DNA of 64,000 bases from Megasphaera lornae (GCF_000214495.1 NZ_AFIJ01000045.1:1-64000), one strand, 5' to 3'; counted from the stretch's first letter, positions 34,491-44,320 are shown. The notes: generated from the sequence alone by a model not told the origin. Made by a program: numbers and translations.

Positions 34491-36641
34491 CTACTTTCTG
34501 AAACCGTTATGGCGATTTCCGCCCCGATTCATAGTCTGCGTCCCGTGTGCCGCATGTGTATTGCCGCCGAGCAGCACTTTACGCGACAAATTAATACGCC
34601 CTTGACTGTCGATTTCAATACATTTTACCATGATTTCATCACCTACATGGACGACATCTTCCACTTTTTCCACGCGTTCATTCGCCAGTTGCGAAATATG
34701 TACCAACCCTTCTTTTCCCGGTAACACTTCCACAAAGGCGCCGAAATTCATCAAGCGTGTAACCTTACCTTCATACGTTTCTCCGACTTCCACATCTTTG
34801 GTCAGCCGTTCAATCCAAGCTTTGGCCTGATCACCGCCGGTGGCATCCACCGATGCAATATACACCAAGCCCGTATCGTCAATATCTATTTTAGCCCCGG
34901 TTTCTTCCGTAATTTGTTTAATTATTTTACCGCCCGGCCCGATAACATCACGAATTTTATCCGGATGAATTTGCATCGTAATAATTCGCGGTGCAAATGG
35001 CGACAACGTTTTTCTGGGAGCACTGATTGCCGTCAACATTTTTCCCATAATATGGAGACGACCTTCATGAGCTTGCTGCAATGCCTGTTCCAAAATTTCC
35101 CGTCGCAGCCCTTTGATTTTAATATCCATTTGAATTGCCGTAACCCCCTTCGTCGTTCCGGCAACTTTAAAATCCATATCCCCTAAGGCATCTTCCATGC
35201 CCTGAATATCCGTTAAAATAGTAAAATCTTCCCCTTTGGTCACCAAACCCATCGCAACGCCGGCTACCGGTGCCTGCAACGGTACACCGGCATCCATTAA
35301 TGCCAACGTACTGCCGCATACACTTCCCATAGAACTGGAACCGTTTGATTCCAACACTTCCGACACCACGCGAATAGCATAGGGAAATTCTTCTTCACTC
35401 GGCAATACTTGTACCAGCGCCCGTTCCGCCAACTTCCCATGACCGATTTCCCGCCGTCCCGGTCCGCGAGAAGACCGTGTTTCGCCGACACTGAAGGAAG
35501 GAAAATTATAATGATGCATATAACGCCGATCCGTTTCCAAGCCGACACCGTCAATATGTTGCGCTTCCGATAACGGGGCCAGCGTGGCAAAACTGAGAAT
35601 CTGTGTTTGTCCGCGAGTGAACAATCCCGTACCGTGCGTACGGGCAAATAACCCCACTTCACAGCTGACCGGACGTACTTCATCCACCTTTCGGCCGTCC
35701 GGACGGATTTTATCCACAGCAATCATGTGTCGTACAATTTCTTTAATCATTTTTTGTGTAATAGCGGCCACCACGGCGGCATCTTCCGGATAAATATCGG
35801 AAAAATGCTCGTAAATGTCCGTTTCTACGGCATTCATCTTTTCTTCCCGCGCCATCTTGTCCGCTGTAAAAACAGCTTCCTTCATCGCCGCTTCCCCATA
35901 CGCATGGACCGCTTCGACCATATCGGCAGGCGGTTCCGCCTCAACAAATTCCTGTTTCGGTACACTGACAGCATCTAAAAAGCTTTCTTGAAAAGCTACC
36001 GCTTTTTTTATTTCTTCATGCGCAACCATAATCGCATCTAAAATATCCGCTTCCGGAACCTGTTCGGCACCGCCTTCTACCATAAGAATAGCGTCTTTCG
36101 TACCGGCTACGACAATATCCATGTCGCTCTTTTCGCTTTGCACTACCGTCGGATTGATAACAAACTGCCCGTCCACTCGTCCTACACGCACGCCGGCAAT
36201 CGGCCCGGCAAAAGGAATATGCGACATGCAGAGAGATACGGAAGCGCCGATCATAGCGGCAATTTCCGGAGCGTTATCATGGTCCACACAAAAATCATAA
36301 GCCACCACATGGACTTCATGCCGATATGTTTTGGGAAATAAAGGTCGAATAGGCCGATCGATTAACCGTGCAAACAACGTGGCCGATTCCGGCGGTTTCC
36401 CTTCCCGTTTAATAAACCCGCCGGGAATTTTGCCGACAGAATACATTTTTTCTTCATAATCCACCGTAAGCGGAAAAAAATCCGCATCTTCCCGTGCTTC
36501 CTTCGCACCTGTAGCCGTAACAAATACAGCCGTATCGCCATACCGCACCAAGGCGGCACCGCTGGCCTGTTTGGCAAGTTTACCGACTTCTACCGTTAAC
36601 GTACGACCGGCAAACTCCATTTGGAATTTCTGTTCTTCCAT
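34491..36641 (-). CDS. pnp: Polyribonucleotide nucleotidyltransferase (PNPase)
   Basis: A 716-aa phosphorolytic 3'-5' exoribonuclease. Two RNase PH domains (the first from [18 protein letters not shown], the second around [15 protein letters not shown] and [10 protein letters not shown]), then KH ([20 protein letters not shown]) and S1 ([20 protein letters not shown]) RNA-binding domains. ATG 36641 has GGAGGATACT directly before it. It lies downstream of rpsO, separated by a terminator and a structured leader, the arrangement known from many bacteria in which PNPase controls its own mRNA. Confidence 0.96.
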   Translation of the reverse strand: MEEQKFQMEFAGRTLTVEVGKLAKQASGAALVRYGDTAVFVTATGAKEAREDADFFPLTVDYEEKMYSVGKIPGGFIKREGKPPESATLFARLIDRPIRPLFPKTYRHEVHVVAYDFCVDHDNAPEIAAMIGASVSLCMSHIPFAGPIAGVRVGRVDGQFVINPTVVQSEKSDMDIVVAGTKDAILMVEGGAEQVPEADILDAIMVAHEEIKKAVAFQESFLDAVSVPKQEFVEAEPPADMVEAVHAYGEAAMKEAVFTADKMAREEKMNAVETDIYEHFSDIYPEDAAVVAAITQKMIKEIVRHMIAVDKIRPDGRKVDEVRPVSCEVGLFARTHGTGLFTRGQTQILSFATLAPLSEAQHIDGVGLETDRRYMHHYNFPSFSVGETRSSRGPGRREIGHGKLAERALVQVLPSEEEFPYAIRVVSEVLESNGSSSMGSVCGSTLALMDAGVPLQAPVAGVAMGLVTKGEDFTILTDIQGMEDALGDMDFKVAGTTKGVTAIQMDIKIKGLRREILEQALQQAHEGRLHIMGKMLTAISAPRKTLSPFAPRIITMQIHPDKIRDVIGPGGKIIKQITEETGAKIDIDDTGLVYIASVDATGGDQAKAWIERLTKDVEVGETYEGKVTRLMNFGAFVEVLPGKEGLVHISQLANERVEKVEDVVHVGDEIMVKCIEIDSQGRINLSRKVLLGGNTHAAHGTQTMNRGGNRHNGFRK

Positions 36642-36662
36642 AGTATCCTCCTTCATTAGCTT

Positions 36663-36735
36663 GCACAGGTGTCAGGCACTGCCATAACGATGATTTGTTT
36701 CTTTCCATCATCATGATACTACCTGCCCCCTGTGC
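36663..36735 (-). promoter_or_regulatory. Structured leader of pnp
   Basis: GCACAGG (36663-36669) pairs with CCTGTGC (36729-36735); inside, CAGG (36673-36676) pairs with CCTG (36722-36725) and GATGAT (36689-36694) with ATCATC (36707-36712), giving a long extended stem just upstream of the pnp ribosome site. pnp leaders in other bacteria carry an RNase III-cleaved stem used in autoregulation; a similar role here is inferred. Confidence 0.5.
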
Positions 36736-36746
36736 CGTACCTCTTT

Positions 36747-36778
36747 AAAAAAGAGGCCGATGCATCCACATCAGCCTC
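36747..36778 (-). terminator. Terminator of rpsO
   Basis: Minus-strand GAGGCTGATG pairs with CATCGGCCTC (36769-36778 with 36753-36762) and is followed by six T, 12 bp after the rpsO stop. Confidence 0.85.
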
Positions 36779-36790
36779 TCCGTGTGCAAA

Positions 36791-37057
36791 TTATTTACGC
36801 AAGTTCAATTTTTCGAGTATTGCACGATACCGTTCCAAATTATGTTTCTGTAAATACGCAAGCAAATTACGACGTTGCCCAACCAACTTTAACAAACCGC
36901 GACGCGATGCATGATCCTTTTTATGCATCCGCAGGTGTTCCGTCAAATACAAAATACGATTCGTAAGAAGTGCGATCTGTACTTCCGGAGAACCCGTATC
37001 GGCTTCATTGGCACCGAACTTGGCAATAATATTTTTCTTTTCTTCTACACTTAACAT
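36791..37057 (-). CDS. rpsO: 30S ribosomal protein S15
   Basis: An 88-aa S15 protein with the full family pattern: [39 protein letters not shown] and [16 protein letters not shown]. It binds 16S rRNA early in assembly of the small subunit. GGAGGAAG precedes ATG 37057. It has its own promoter and terminator, so it is largely separate from pnp. Confidence 0.97.
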   Translation of the reverse strand: MLSVEEKKNIIAKFGANEADTGSPEVQIALLTNRILYLTEHLRMHKKDHASRRGLLKLVGQRRNLLAYLQKHNLERYRAILEKLNLRK

Positions 37058-37146
37058 ACGTTCTTCCTCCTAAAAATCAGGTATTCGCAAAGTACTAAGT
37101 CTCCGTCGGAGTATGCGCGACACCGAGTACCCGTACGACACTGTTT

Positions 37147-37175
37147 ATTATACTATAGGAAATACGTACTGTAAA
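37147..37175 (-). promoter_or_regulatory. rpsO promoter
   Basis: Minus-strand TTTACA (37170-37175) and a perfect TATAAT (37147-37152) with 17-bp spacing, about 90 bp before the rpsO start, which leaves room for a short leader. The remaining 37176-37305 has no other visible feature. Confidence 0.8.
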
Positions 37176-37305
37176 GGTAGCATTCTCTTACTCATGGGAA
37201 AATTTCTTAGGTATCAACACATAGATTACACGTTGAGAAGTATTCCGATCCACGGAAAACCGGTATTATCGCGTTTCTTGTCTCCCCGGCTTTTATTGCC
37301 GCCGC

Positions 37306-38058
37306 TTAAAATTCAACATGAGCGCGTAAATTTCCGACATAGGCACGTCCGACCGGAATTTCCATACCTTTTTTGCCTTTTAAAATTAATAAATACCGTT
37401 GTTTGAACCAAGTCGTAATTTGCTTAATTTCATCTACATTGACAATGTAATTGCGATGACATCGGAAAAAAGCGGTTTCCGACAATCGTTCTTCAAATTC
37501 CTGTAAAGTAATTTTTACCTTACAAACTTCGTCCTTCTTCGTTAAGATAAATACTTGCCGATTTTTTCCGTAAATCAGGCGAATATCCTGACAATCAATA
37601 ATTTCCAAGCGATCTCCGCGATTTACCGTTAATTTGCGCAACGTAACCGTGTGTTCCGAAAACGCCGCCTTGGCCAACGGTGCCTGCAATTCTTTCATTC
37701 TCTTTTTTACTTTCAGCAACACACGGGCCAAACTCTTTTTGTCCACCGGTTTTAATATATAATCCAGCGCATTCACGGCAAATGCCTGTACGGCAAAATC
37801 CATATATGCCGTGACAAAAATAATCAGTGGCGCCCGTTCCATTTCCATTAACGCCTGTGCCACTTCTATGCCCCGCATTCCCGGCAATTCCACGTCCAAC
37901 AGTACCACGTCCGGATGCAAACGCTGAATTTCTTTTACAGCGGTTTCTCCGTCATAACAAACACTGCAAACTTCCGTATCGGTGCAAAGTTCTTGTACCA
38001 TGCCTTGCAACTCTGCCGCCGTTGCCTTTTCATCTTCTACAATCATCAATTGAATCAT
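37306..38058 (-). CDS. LytTR-family response regulator
   Basis: A 250-aa regulator: receiver domain (IVEDE, phospho-acceptor Asp in VVLLDVELPGMRGIE, conserved Thr and Lys in FVTAY and ILKPVDKK) followed by a LytTR DNA-binding domain (residues about 145-245; VKITLQEFEERL, FFRCHRNYIVNVDEI). ATG 38058 follows AAGGTGAAATCT. It forms a two-component system with the kinase gene 60 bp upstream. LytTR systems of this kind control autolysis, pyruvate uptake or overflow metabolism; the target here is unknown. Confidence 0.92.
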   Translation of the reverse strand: MIQLMIVEDEKATAAELQGMVQELCTDTEVCSVCYDGETAVKEIQRLHPDVVLLDVELPGMRGIEVAQALMEMERAPLIIFVTAYMDFAVQAFAVNALDYILKPVDKKSLARVLLKVKKRMKELQAPLAKAAFSEHTVTLRKLTVNRGDRLEIIDCQDIRLIYGKNRQVFILTKKDEVCKVKITLQEFEERLSETAFFRCHRNYIVNVDEIKQITTWFKQRYLLILKGKKGMEIPVGRAYVGNLRAHVEF

Positions 38059-38117
38059 AGATTTCACCTTCATCCCCCGACATCCTGCCTATCAGCTATA
38101 CTATATCGGTAAAAAAT

Positions 38118-39746
38118 TTAAAGGCCCCGCTCCTGTCCCCACGGTATGGAAATAAAAATCATCGTCCCCCTTTCCATCGTACTTTGTACAGAAAAAATCC
38201 CCCGTTTTCCATATAAAGTCTGAATCCGGTCATAAATATTTCTTAAACCGATACCCGTGCTTTCTGTCAAATCACTCATCTCCTGTTGCTGTGAGAAAGC
38301 ACGAATTCTCGCCAAGACGGCGGGAGAAATTCCTTCGCCGTCATCATGTACGGTAAGATACAGACAATCTTCCCGTCGTTTGGCGGATATGCTGACCGTA
38401 CCGCCGTTTTTTTTCTTAAAAATGCCGTGTTTAATGGCGTTTTCCACTAAAATTTGTAAAATAAAATAAGGCACCTGTTGCGTAAGTGTTTCCGGTTCCA
38501 CCGTTTTTACAACACGCAGCCGCTCGCCGTATCGCATTTTTTCCAACCGAATATACGTATCTACCGCTTCTAATTCCGCCGCTAAAGAAACGGTATCTTC
38601 CATGCGATGCAATCGTCCTCGCAAAAAAGACGATAAATCACAAATAAGTTCTTTCGCTTTTTCCGGTTCCGTAGTAATAACAGCCTTAATATTACTCAAC
38701 ATATTAAAAATAAAATGCGGCCGTATTTGTGATTTCAGTACATTCAATTCCGCTTGCGATAATAAAACAGTCTGTCGATCCAAGGCCATTTGATATAATT
38801 CCAAACTCAGCAATTCCGCCAGACTAAGCAACCACTTTTCTTCATAGGGATGGAACTTCCGTAATCCCGGGCGAGAAATATAGATAACGGCAATTTCTCT
38901 ATGCGACACACGTAACGGCAATTGCAGCGTATTTTTACAATCTTTTTTATTCGCCCCCTGTGTATATTCCACCCAAATTCCTTCCGGTGATGAAACGGCG
39001 ACATAGTCTACGGTCAACGTATTATAAATGATTTTACCTATCTGTTGCGCCGCCTCCCTGGTAAAGCCGTTTTTACGAAAAATTCCGCGTGTATTAAAAA
39101 TAATATCAATAACTTTTTTGGCCGCATTCGCTTTATTATTATCTTCATCCGCATATACCCCGCGAATAATATAAATAGACAATATAACGCCTAAACAAGT
39201 CGAAATCGCTGCCGGCAACGCAATATATTTTTCCAACTCAAACACTTGTTGCGGCCCCGCCTGCCATAGTACGGCACTTTTCAAAACGGCTTCCGACACT
39301 AAAGCAATTCCGCCTCCCAACCAAAGAGAAATATTTCGCGCGCCATAGCGTTGATTTATATAACCGCTTAACGCGCCGATAAGAACATTGGCCACTAACG
39401 CCGCCGTAATTACGGGGAAACTGCTGACCGGTATAAAAAAACGCGGAATCATCCCGATAACAGCCGCTCCTATACCGACTAAAGGGCCGCCGAACAAACC
39501 GCCGATAATCGTTCCGATCAGACGGGCATGTACCATGGCCGTTTGTTGAAACGGTACATTTAAGTAATTACCCACCGCCGACAACATACCGAAGACCACG
39601 ACCAATGCATATTTATCCCGACGGGAGTAGTGCGATTGATTCATCGATCGACGAAACGGCTTGCATTGCGTAATAATATAAATCACTACGGCAATGACCG
39701 CTATATTTCGTATTACTTCAAAAAATAACGCCAGCATTTCCGCCAC
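38118..39746 (-). CDS. LytS/YpdA-type sensor histidine kinase
   Basis: A 542-aa kinase. The N-terminus has about six membrane helices of the 5TMR-LYT type (residues 10-200, with VPFQQTAMVHARLIGTIIGG and GPLVGIGAAVIGMIPRF), then a GAF-like domain (about 215-320), the His-kinase box SQIRPHFIFNMLSNI with the phospho-His, and a HATPase domain (NAIKHGI, DDGEGI, GTGLRNIYDRI-like TGIGLRN). Known relatives sense pyruvate or membrane state. The gene has its own promoter with an approximately 110-nt leader. Confidence 0.92.
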   Translation of the reverse strand: MAEMLALFFEVIRNIAVIAVVIYIITQCKPFRRSMNQSHYSRRDKYALVVVFGMLSAVGNYLNVPFQQTAMVHARLIGTIIGGLFGGPLVGIGAAVIGMIPRFFIPVSSFPVITAALVANVLIGALSGYINQRYGARNISLWLGGGIALVSEAVLKSAVLWQAGPQQVFELEKYIALPAAISTCLGVILSIYIIRGVYADEDNNKANAAKKVIDIIFNTRGIFRKNGFTREAAQQIGKIIYNTLTVDYVAVSSPEGIWVEYTQGANKKDCKNTLQLPLRVSHREIAVIYISRPGLRKFHPYEEKWLLSLAELLSLELYQMALDRQTVLLSQAELNVLKSQIRPHFIFNMLSNIKAVITTEPEKAKELICDLSSFLRGRLHRMEDTVSLAAELEAVDTYIRLEKMRYGERLRVVKTVEPETLTQQVPYFILQILVENAIKHGIFKKKNGGTVSISAKRREDCLYLTVHDDGEGISPAVLARIRAFSQQQEMSDLTESTGIGLRNIYDRIQTLYGKRGIFSVQSTMERGTMIFISIPWGQERGL

Positions 39747-39857
39747 CTGCCCGGGCTATTCGCCTTATTTGCTCCGGCTTCAAAGAACATGTTTCTTCCG
39801 CTCCGGAAACTCATGGTAAGGACCTCGACACGGCTTCCTTTCCTTACCTATACCTAT

Positions 39858-39886
39858 ATTATATTTTAACATGTTTTTTATTGTAA
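39858..39886 (-). promoter_or_regulatory. Promoter of the lytS-lytR pair
   Basis: Minus-strand TTACAA (39881-39886) and perfect TATAAT (39858-39863) with 17-bp spacing, in an AT-rich patch upstream of the kinase gene. Confidence 0.7.
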
Positions 39887-39950
39887 GCAAGACAAAAAAA
39901 TTATTTATTCATTATTTTGGATTTTAATGATTTTCTTTATCAAAAAGCAT

Positions 39951-39989
39951 AACACGGTGCCATGGATAAATTGCCTATGACACCGTGTT
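39951..39989 (-). terminator. Hairpin after the 4-hydroxybutyrate dehydrogenase gene
   Basis: AACACGGTG (39951-39959) and CACCGTGTT (39981-39989) form a 9-bp stem with a 21-nt loop. On the minus strand the T-rich stretch begins a few bases later (ATGCTTTTTG), so it is a likely but not perfect terminator. Confidence 0.55.
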
Positions 39990-40021
39990 TCCGCTCAAAC
40001 CATTATACGTATAGCCTCTTT

Positions 40022-41140
40022 TTAATACAAGCTTTTATAGATGCTGTATACTTTATCATAATCAAGTTCCACAAAATTATGCGCCATTAAACGCCCTTGA
40101 TTCTTCATAACCGAATCGGCAAACTCCGCCAATTCTTCTTGTTTCACACCGTATTCATGCAATGCCTTTTTCGGTAAAATCGTATTTAACAAATTTTCCA
40201 ATTCCGTATATACATCGGCTGGCCTGCATCCCAATATATTCGCAATAAATTGGTTCAAACGAGCGATTTCGCCGTCCGACTTAATCGACATATAGCAATT
40301 CATAACGCCGGTGAATATGGCATAATTGGATTCGCCGTGCGGCACATGATATTTGGCGCCTAACGGATAACTCATAGCATGCACGGCGGCACAACCGGGA
40401 ATACTGAACGCAATACCGGCCCAATTGCTGGCCAATAAGAAATCTTTCATAATCGGTATCCGCGCTTCCGGTCCTTCTTCCCGCATCTTCATATACCCGC
40501 GCAAAATTAAGTCAATCGCATGGTAACTGAATAGGCGGAAACTCGGGCCGGAATGTGGCGACAATGCGGATTCTACCGCATGTACCAGGGCGTCGATAGA
40601 ACTGGTGGCAAATACCTTAAACGGCAACGTTTTCAACAACTGGGTAATTAATACGGCCTTATCCGCATACAGTACATCATCGGCAATCCCTTTTTTCGTA
40701 TTACGACTGATTAACGCCATGACAGAAACATTGGTAACTTCACTGCCCGTACCGCAAGTTGTGGGGATTAAAATTAATTCTTTCCCTTTTTCCAACGGCG
40801 TAATGCCGTCAAATAAATCTAAAATCGGACTTACTTTGCGCAAAGAAAACAATTTGCACAAATCCATAATCGTACCGCCGCCAATGCCGATAATCCGTTT
40901 TACATCTTTCGGCATATCGCGATACATGGCTTCCGCCATGTCATCCGACGGTTCGCCGGCACCGTATTTTTCCTGGAAAATAACTGCACAATCAAGATCC
41001 ATGTTGCCGAAATTTGGTTCATAAATGTACTCATTCGTAACAATAAGATCGCCTTTTCCCAAGTGCAGATCGTCTACAAATTCTCGGCAAGATTCATACG
41101 TGTACAAGGTCGGCTTTAATTGTAATTCAATCATTTCCAC
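40022..41140 (-). CDS. 4-Hydroxybutyrate dehydrogenase (iron-containing ADH family)
   Basis: A 372-aa family-III alcohol dehydrogenase. By eye it is close to Clostridium kluyveri 4HbD along its whole length, including VFQEKYGAGEPSD, the NAD site GIGGGTIMDL, LIPTTCGTGSEVTNVSV and the iron ligands in HAVESALSPH and VPHGESNYAIFTG. It reduces succinate semialdehyde to 4-hydroxybutyrate with NADH. It lies 66 bp downstream of sucD, which makes its substrate, with a strong hairpin between them. The remaining genes of the route to butyrate (CoA transferase, 4-hydroxybutyryl-CoA dehydratase) are not in the window. Confidence 0.88.
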   Translation of the reverse strand: MEMIELQLKPTLYTYESCREFVDDLHLGKGDLIVTNEYIYEPNFGNMDLDCAVIFQEKYGAGEPSDDMAEAMYRDMPKDVKRIIGIGGGTIMDLCKLFSLRKVSPILDLFDGITPLEKGKELILIPTTCGTGSEVTNVSVMALISRNTKKGIADDVLYADKAVLITQLLKTLPFKVFATSSIDALVHAVESALSPHSGPSFRLFSYHAIDLILRGYMKMREEGPEARIPIMKDFLLASNWAGIAFSIPGCAAVHAMSYPLGAKYHVPHGESNYAIFTGVMNCYMSIKSDGEIARLNQFIANILGCRPADVYTELENLLNTILPKKALHEYGVKQEELAEFADSVMKNQGRLMAHNFVELDYDKVYSIYKSLY

Positions 41141-41161
41141 TCATCCCTTTCGTATCCTGTC

Positions 41162-41188
41162 GTATAGTGCGGCAATGCCGCACTATAC
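41162..41188 (-). promoter_or_regulatory. Perfect hairpin between sucD and 4hbD
   Basis: A perfect 12-bp stem (41162-41173 with 41177-41188) closed by a 3-nt loop lies in the 66-bp gap. No T-run follows, so it is more likely an mRNA processing or stabilising element than a terminator. Confidence 0.6.
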
Positions 41189-41206
41189 CTGAAAAAGTAT
41201 GGAAGC

Positions 41207-42565
41207 TTAACTCCACAGTTCTTCGGTTGTCGGAATCTTGGCATCTTTAATGACATAAGCCACACGGGAAATATTAATAAAATGTTTATACGTAATATTT
41301 TCCGACATGCTGTTGCCGCCCCAGCTGCCGCATCCCAACGTGGTAGTCGGATTCAAGCCGTTTGTATAGCTGCCTCCGGCAGTAGAAGAACACGGTTGAT
41401 TGACCGTTACACGGCTGACCGGTAATTTGGTTCCTGCCGCTTCAATATGTTTATCATTAAAGGAATGTACCGAAGCCGTGTGTCCGGCGCCTTTATAAAG
41501 ATAATTGTCTTTTGCCATGTCAATAGCTTCATCAAACGTATGGTATTTTAAGCAAACCAATACGGGGCAAAGTTTTTCATCACATAAAACTTCTTCTTTG
41601 CCGTGCTTTTCCAATTCGATTAAAAATACTTTCGTATCTTCCGGAATGGTTAACCCTGCCGCTTTTGCAATAACCGCCGGCGATTTGCCCACTAAATCTT
41701 TGTTCATTTTACCGCCGGGGAAAATAACGTCTCTCATTTTATCACGAGTAGCCGCATCGCTGATCACATAAGCGCCGTCCAACTTAAATTCATTAATAAC
41801 GGCATCATATTTGTCATTCGGAATGAAGACACATTGTTCGCCGGAGCAAATAATCCCGTTATCAAATTTACGTCCGTTAATAATCATGGGTACCGCTTCT
41901 GTAATATCCACGTCGCGGTCAATAATTACCTGCGTATTTCCGGCACCTACCCCCAGCGAAGGTTTACCGCTGCTGTACGCGGCCTTTACCATGCCCGGAC
42001 CGCCTGTAGCCACCACTACATCACAAGCTTTCATCAAATCATTGGAAGCTTCAATGCTTGCTTCGGGAATAATTTGCACCAAATATTTCGGGGCGCCGAT
42101 TTTGTCCAATTCTTCATTGATCATTTCCACCGTTTTAACACTGCATTTTACCGAAGCCGGATGGGGAGAAATAATAACGGCATTACGTCCCTTCAGGGCC
42201 GACATGCTGTTCATCATCGGCGTAACCACCGGATTCGTACAAGGCTGAATCGCCCCGACAACGCCGACCGGTTTAGCCACATACAACAAGCCGCGTTCCG
42301 GATCCCGATCAATAATATCTACACTCTTTTTATCTTTCAAATAGTTCCAAATCATGCCGGATTTCCCACGGCATTTGGCAATCTTATCGGCAGCTACCCC
42401 CATACCGGTTTCTTCCGCCGCCATAGGTCCTAATAATTCCGCATTTTCATATACTACGCGGCCGATGACACGAACCACTGCGTCAACCTGTTCCTGTGTA
42501 TACGTTGCGAACTCTTTTTGTGCCGCCCGTGCTCTTGCCATGTACTCATCCATATTTACTGCCAT
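41207..42565 (-). CDS. sucD: Succinate-semialdehyde dehydrogenase, CoA-acylating
   Basis: A 452-aa aldehyde dehydrogenase of the CoA-acylating (AdhE-N/EutE-like) type, reducing succinyl-CoA to succinate semialdehyde with NAD(P)H. It follows C. kluyveri SucD closely: YVAKPVGVVGAIQPCTNPVV, VVATGGPGMVKAAYSSGKP, GAGNTQVIIDRDVD and the catalytic Cys in FDNGIICSGEQCVF. The C-terminus GLNPTTTLGCGSWGGNSMSE is also typical. It could alternatively use acetyl- or butyryl-CoA, but the adjacent 4hbD gene supports succinyl-CoA. GGGTG-type ribosome site and a promoter lie upstream. Confidence 0.88.
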   Translation of the reverse strand: MAVNMDEYMARARAAQKEFATYTQEQVDAVVRVIGRVVYENAELLGPMAAEETGMGVAADKIAKCRGKSGMIWNYLKDKKSVDIIDRDPERGLLYVAKPVGVVGAIQPCTNPVVTPMMNSMSALKGRNAVIISPHPASVKCSVKTVEMINEELDKIGAPKYLVQIIPEASIEASNDLMKACDVVVATGGPGMVKAAYSSGKPSLGVGAGNTQVIIDRDVDITEAVPMIINGRKFDNGIICSGEQCVFIPNDKYDAVINEFKLDGAYVISDAATRDKMRDVIFPGGKMNKDLVGKSPAVIAKAAGLTIPEDTKVFLIELEKHGKEEVLCDEKLCPVLVCLKYHTFDEAIDMAKDNYLYKGAGHTASVHSFNDKHIEAAGTKLPVSRVTVNQPCSSTAGGSYTNGLNPTTTLGCGSWGGNSMSENITYKHFINISRVAYVIKDAKIPTTEELWS

Positions 42566-42638
42566 AATTCAACACCCTTTCTTTTCACAAGTATAAATTT
42601 TAGGCATTTCAGCTATCACATTCCTGCCTTATGCCTGT

Positions 42639-42667
42639 ATTGTAAGATGTCGTGCAGTTTTTCACAA
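42639..42667 (-). promoter_or_regulatory. Promoter of sucD-4hbD
   Basis: Minus-strand TTGTGA (42662-42667) and TACAAT (42639-42644) with 17-bp spacing, about 75 bp before sucD. The rest of the gap up to 42,800 shows no further feature. Confidence 0.6.
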
Positions 42668-42804
42668 TAAAACTTCTACCAATGACCGTAAATAATGAAT
42701 GAGTAACAAAAAACGGCTACTGAAATTTTTTCACACGTTTTATCCGTTCATGGCGGTACGAATTTTTTCATTTTTCCGCTCTTTCCTTCCCTCGAATAAG
42801 GCGT

Positions 42805-42845
42805 AAAAAAATAGTGATAAAATGAACAATCATTTTATCACTATT
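42805..42845 (-). terminator. Terminator of hydA
   Basis: A perfect 16-bp stem (42810-42825 with 42830-42845) with a 4-nt loop is followed on the minus strand by a T-run, just after the hydrogenase stop. Confidence 0.85.
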
Positions 42846-42856
42846 CGTCTATGCGA

Positions 42857-44320
42857 TTACTTTTTTTCTGTCGTTGCCGGCGGTTTATATTGTTTGGACA
42901 TGGGATTGGTTTGCGGCGTCACATGTTTCATCGGTCCCAATAATTCGGATTGATCCTCATACGTAGTATGCAAAAATTCTTCCGAACGTTCCGACAGCGG
43001 ATTCCCCAGAAAATCATCATATAATTCTTTAATTTCCGGATTTTCCCAGCTGGCTTTAACATTCGTATTGCTGTCCGACTGATATAACGAATCAATACGC
43101 GCCTGTTGCACCTTTTTAACCTGCGGCATTTTTACCAACGGCTGTCCGCCGCCGCCGATACAGCCGCCGGGACATGCCATTACCTCAATAAAAGAATACC
43201 GGGTCAACGTATTATCGGCAAAATGCGTATCTAAAAATTTACGAGCATTACCCAGTCCGCTGATTGCGGCAATTTTCAACGTATGTTCGCCAATCGTGAC
43301 ATCCGCTTCTTTCACTCCGTTCAACCCGCGTACCGGCTCAAAGGGAATAAATTCCGCCGGTGCTTTTTCGCCGGTATGAAAATAATACGCCGAACGCAGG
43401 GCCGATTCCATAACGCCGCCGGAGTTTCCGAATATTTTACCGCCCCCGGAAGATTCTCCGAAAACTTTATCAAACGTACTGTCCTCCAACGCGTCAAAAT
43501 CAATATTTTCTTCTTTAATCCAAGCCGCCAATTCTCGCGTCGTAATGCAAATATCCGTATCTTGCATACCGTCGGTTTTCCAATACGCCCCGGAACTGCT
43601 TAATTGCGGTCGCATAATTTCCGATTTTTTAGCGGTACAGGGCGTAACGCAAACATTGACAATCTGTTTCGCATCTATTTTATGGGTTTCGGCAAACCAC
43701 GTTTTTATAACGGGACTCAAAATACTGATAGGACTTTTCGTGGTGGACAGATTCGGAATTAACTGCGGAAAATAAATTTCCACAAATTCCACCCACCCGG
43801 GACAGCAACTCGTAAGTTGCGGTTTCGGACTCGTCGTCGATTGTACACGGTGCATCAATTCCGACGCTTCTTCCATAATCGTCAAATCGGCACCGAAATC
43901 CGTATCAAATACATAATTCGCTCCCAGCGCCCGTAAAGAAGCTACCATTTTGCCTTCCACAAACGTTCCCGGATCCATACCGAACGCTTCTCCCAAACCT
44001 ACGCGTACAGCCGGCGCCGTTTGAAAAATGACAATTTTATCCGGATCCTGTAAGGCCGCTTTTACTCTCCCGACGTCATTTACTTCCGTAATGGCGCCGA
44101 ATGGACAGGCTGCCGCACATTGCCCGCAATGAATACAAATCGGCATATCTCCGGTACTGGGCAAATAATAATAATCCATAATCGTCTGCGTATTACAGCA
44201 AGCCCGCAAACACATCGTACAATTTTTACATTTCGTCACGTCAAATTGAACGGAACAGTTATGTTCATCAATAGGAACTCGTCGCTGAAGTTGTTGGAAT
44301 CGAGATTGAAATTCAGTCAT
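42857..44320 (-). CDS. hydA: [FeFe] hydrogenase, monomeric ferredoxin-type
   Basis: A 487-aa hydrogenase that makes H2 from reduced ferredoxin. An N-terminal two-[4Fe-4S] domain (CKNCTMCLRACC and CIHCGQCAAACPFGAI, residues about 30-75) precedes the H-cluster domain with the three signatures TSCCPGWVEF (L1), TPCTAKKSE (L2) and ACPGGCIGGGGQP (L3). The compact layout without extra N-terminal clusters is the Megasphaera elsdenii type. In L2 a Thr stands where most active enzymes have Met. The tail (KPPATTEKK) is unstructured. It is a single gene between its own promoter and terminator. Confidence 0.94.
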   Translation of the reverse strand: MTEFQSRFQQLQRRVPIDEHNCSVQFDVTKCKNCTMCLRACCNTQTIMDYYYLPSTGDMPICIHCGQCAAACPFGAITEVNDVGRVKAALQDPDKIVIFQTAPAVRVGLGEAFGMDPGTFVEGKMVASLRALGANYVFDTDFGADLTIMEEASELMHRVQSTTSPKPQLTSCCPGWVEFVEIYFPQLIPNLSTTKSPISILSPVIKTWFAETHKIDAKQIVNVCVTPCTAKKSEIMRPQLSSSGAYWKTDGMQDTDICITTRELAAWIKEENIDFDALEDSTFDKVFGESSGGGKIFGNSGGVMESALRSAYYFHTGEKAPAEFIPFEPVRGLNGVKEADVTIGEHTLKIAAISGLGNARKFLDTHFADNTLTRYSFIEVMACPGGCIGGGGQPLVKMPQVKKVQQARIDSLYQSDSNTNVKASWENPEIKELYDDFLGNPLSERSEEFLHTTYEDQSELLGPMKHVTPQTNPMSKQYKPPATTEKK

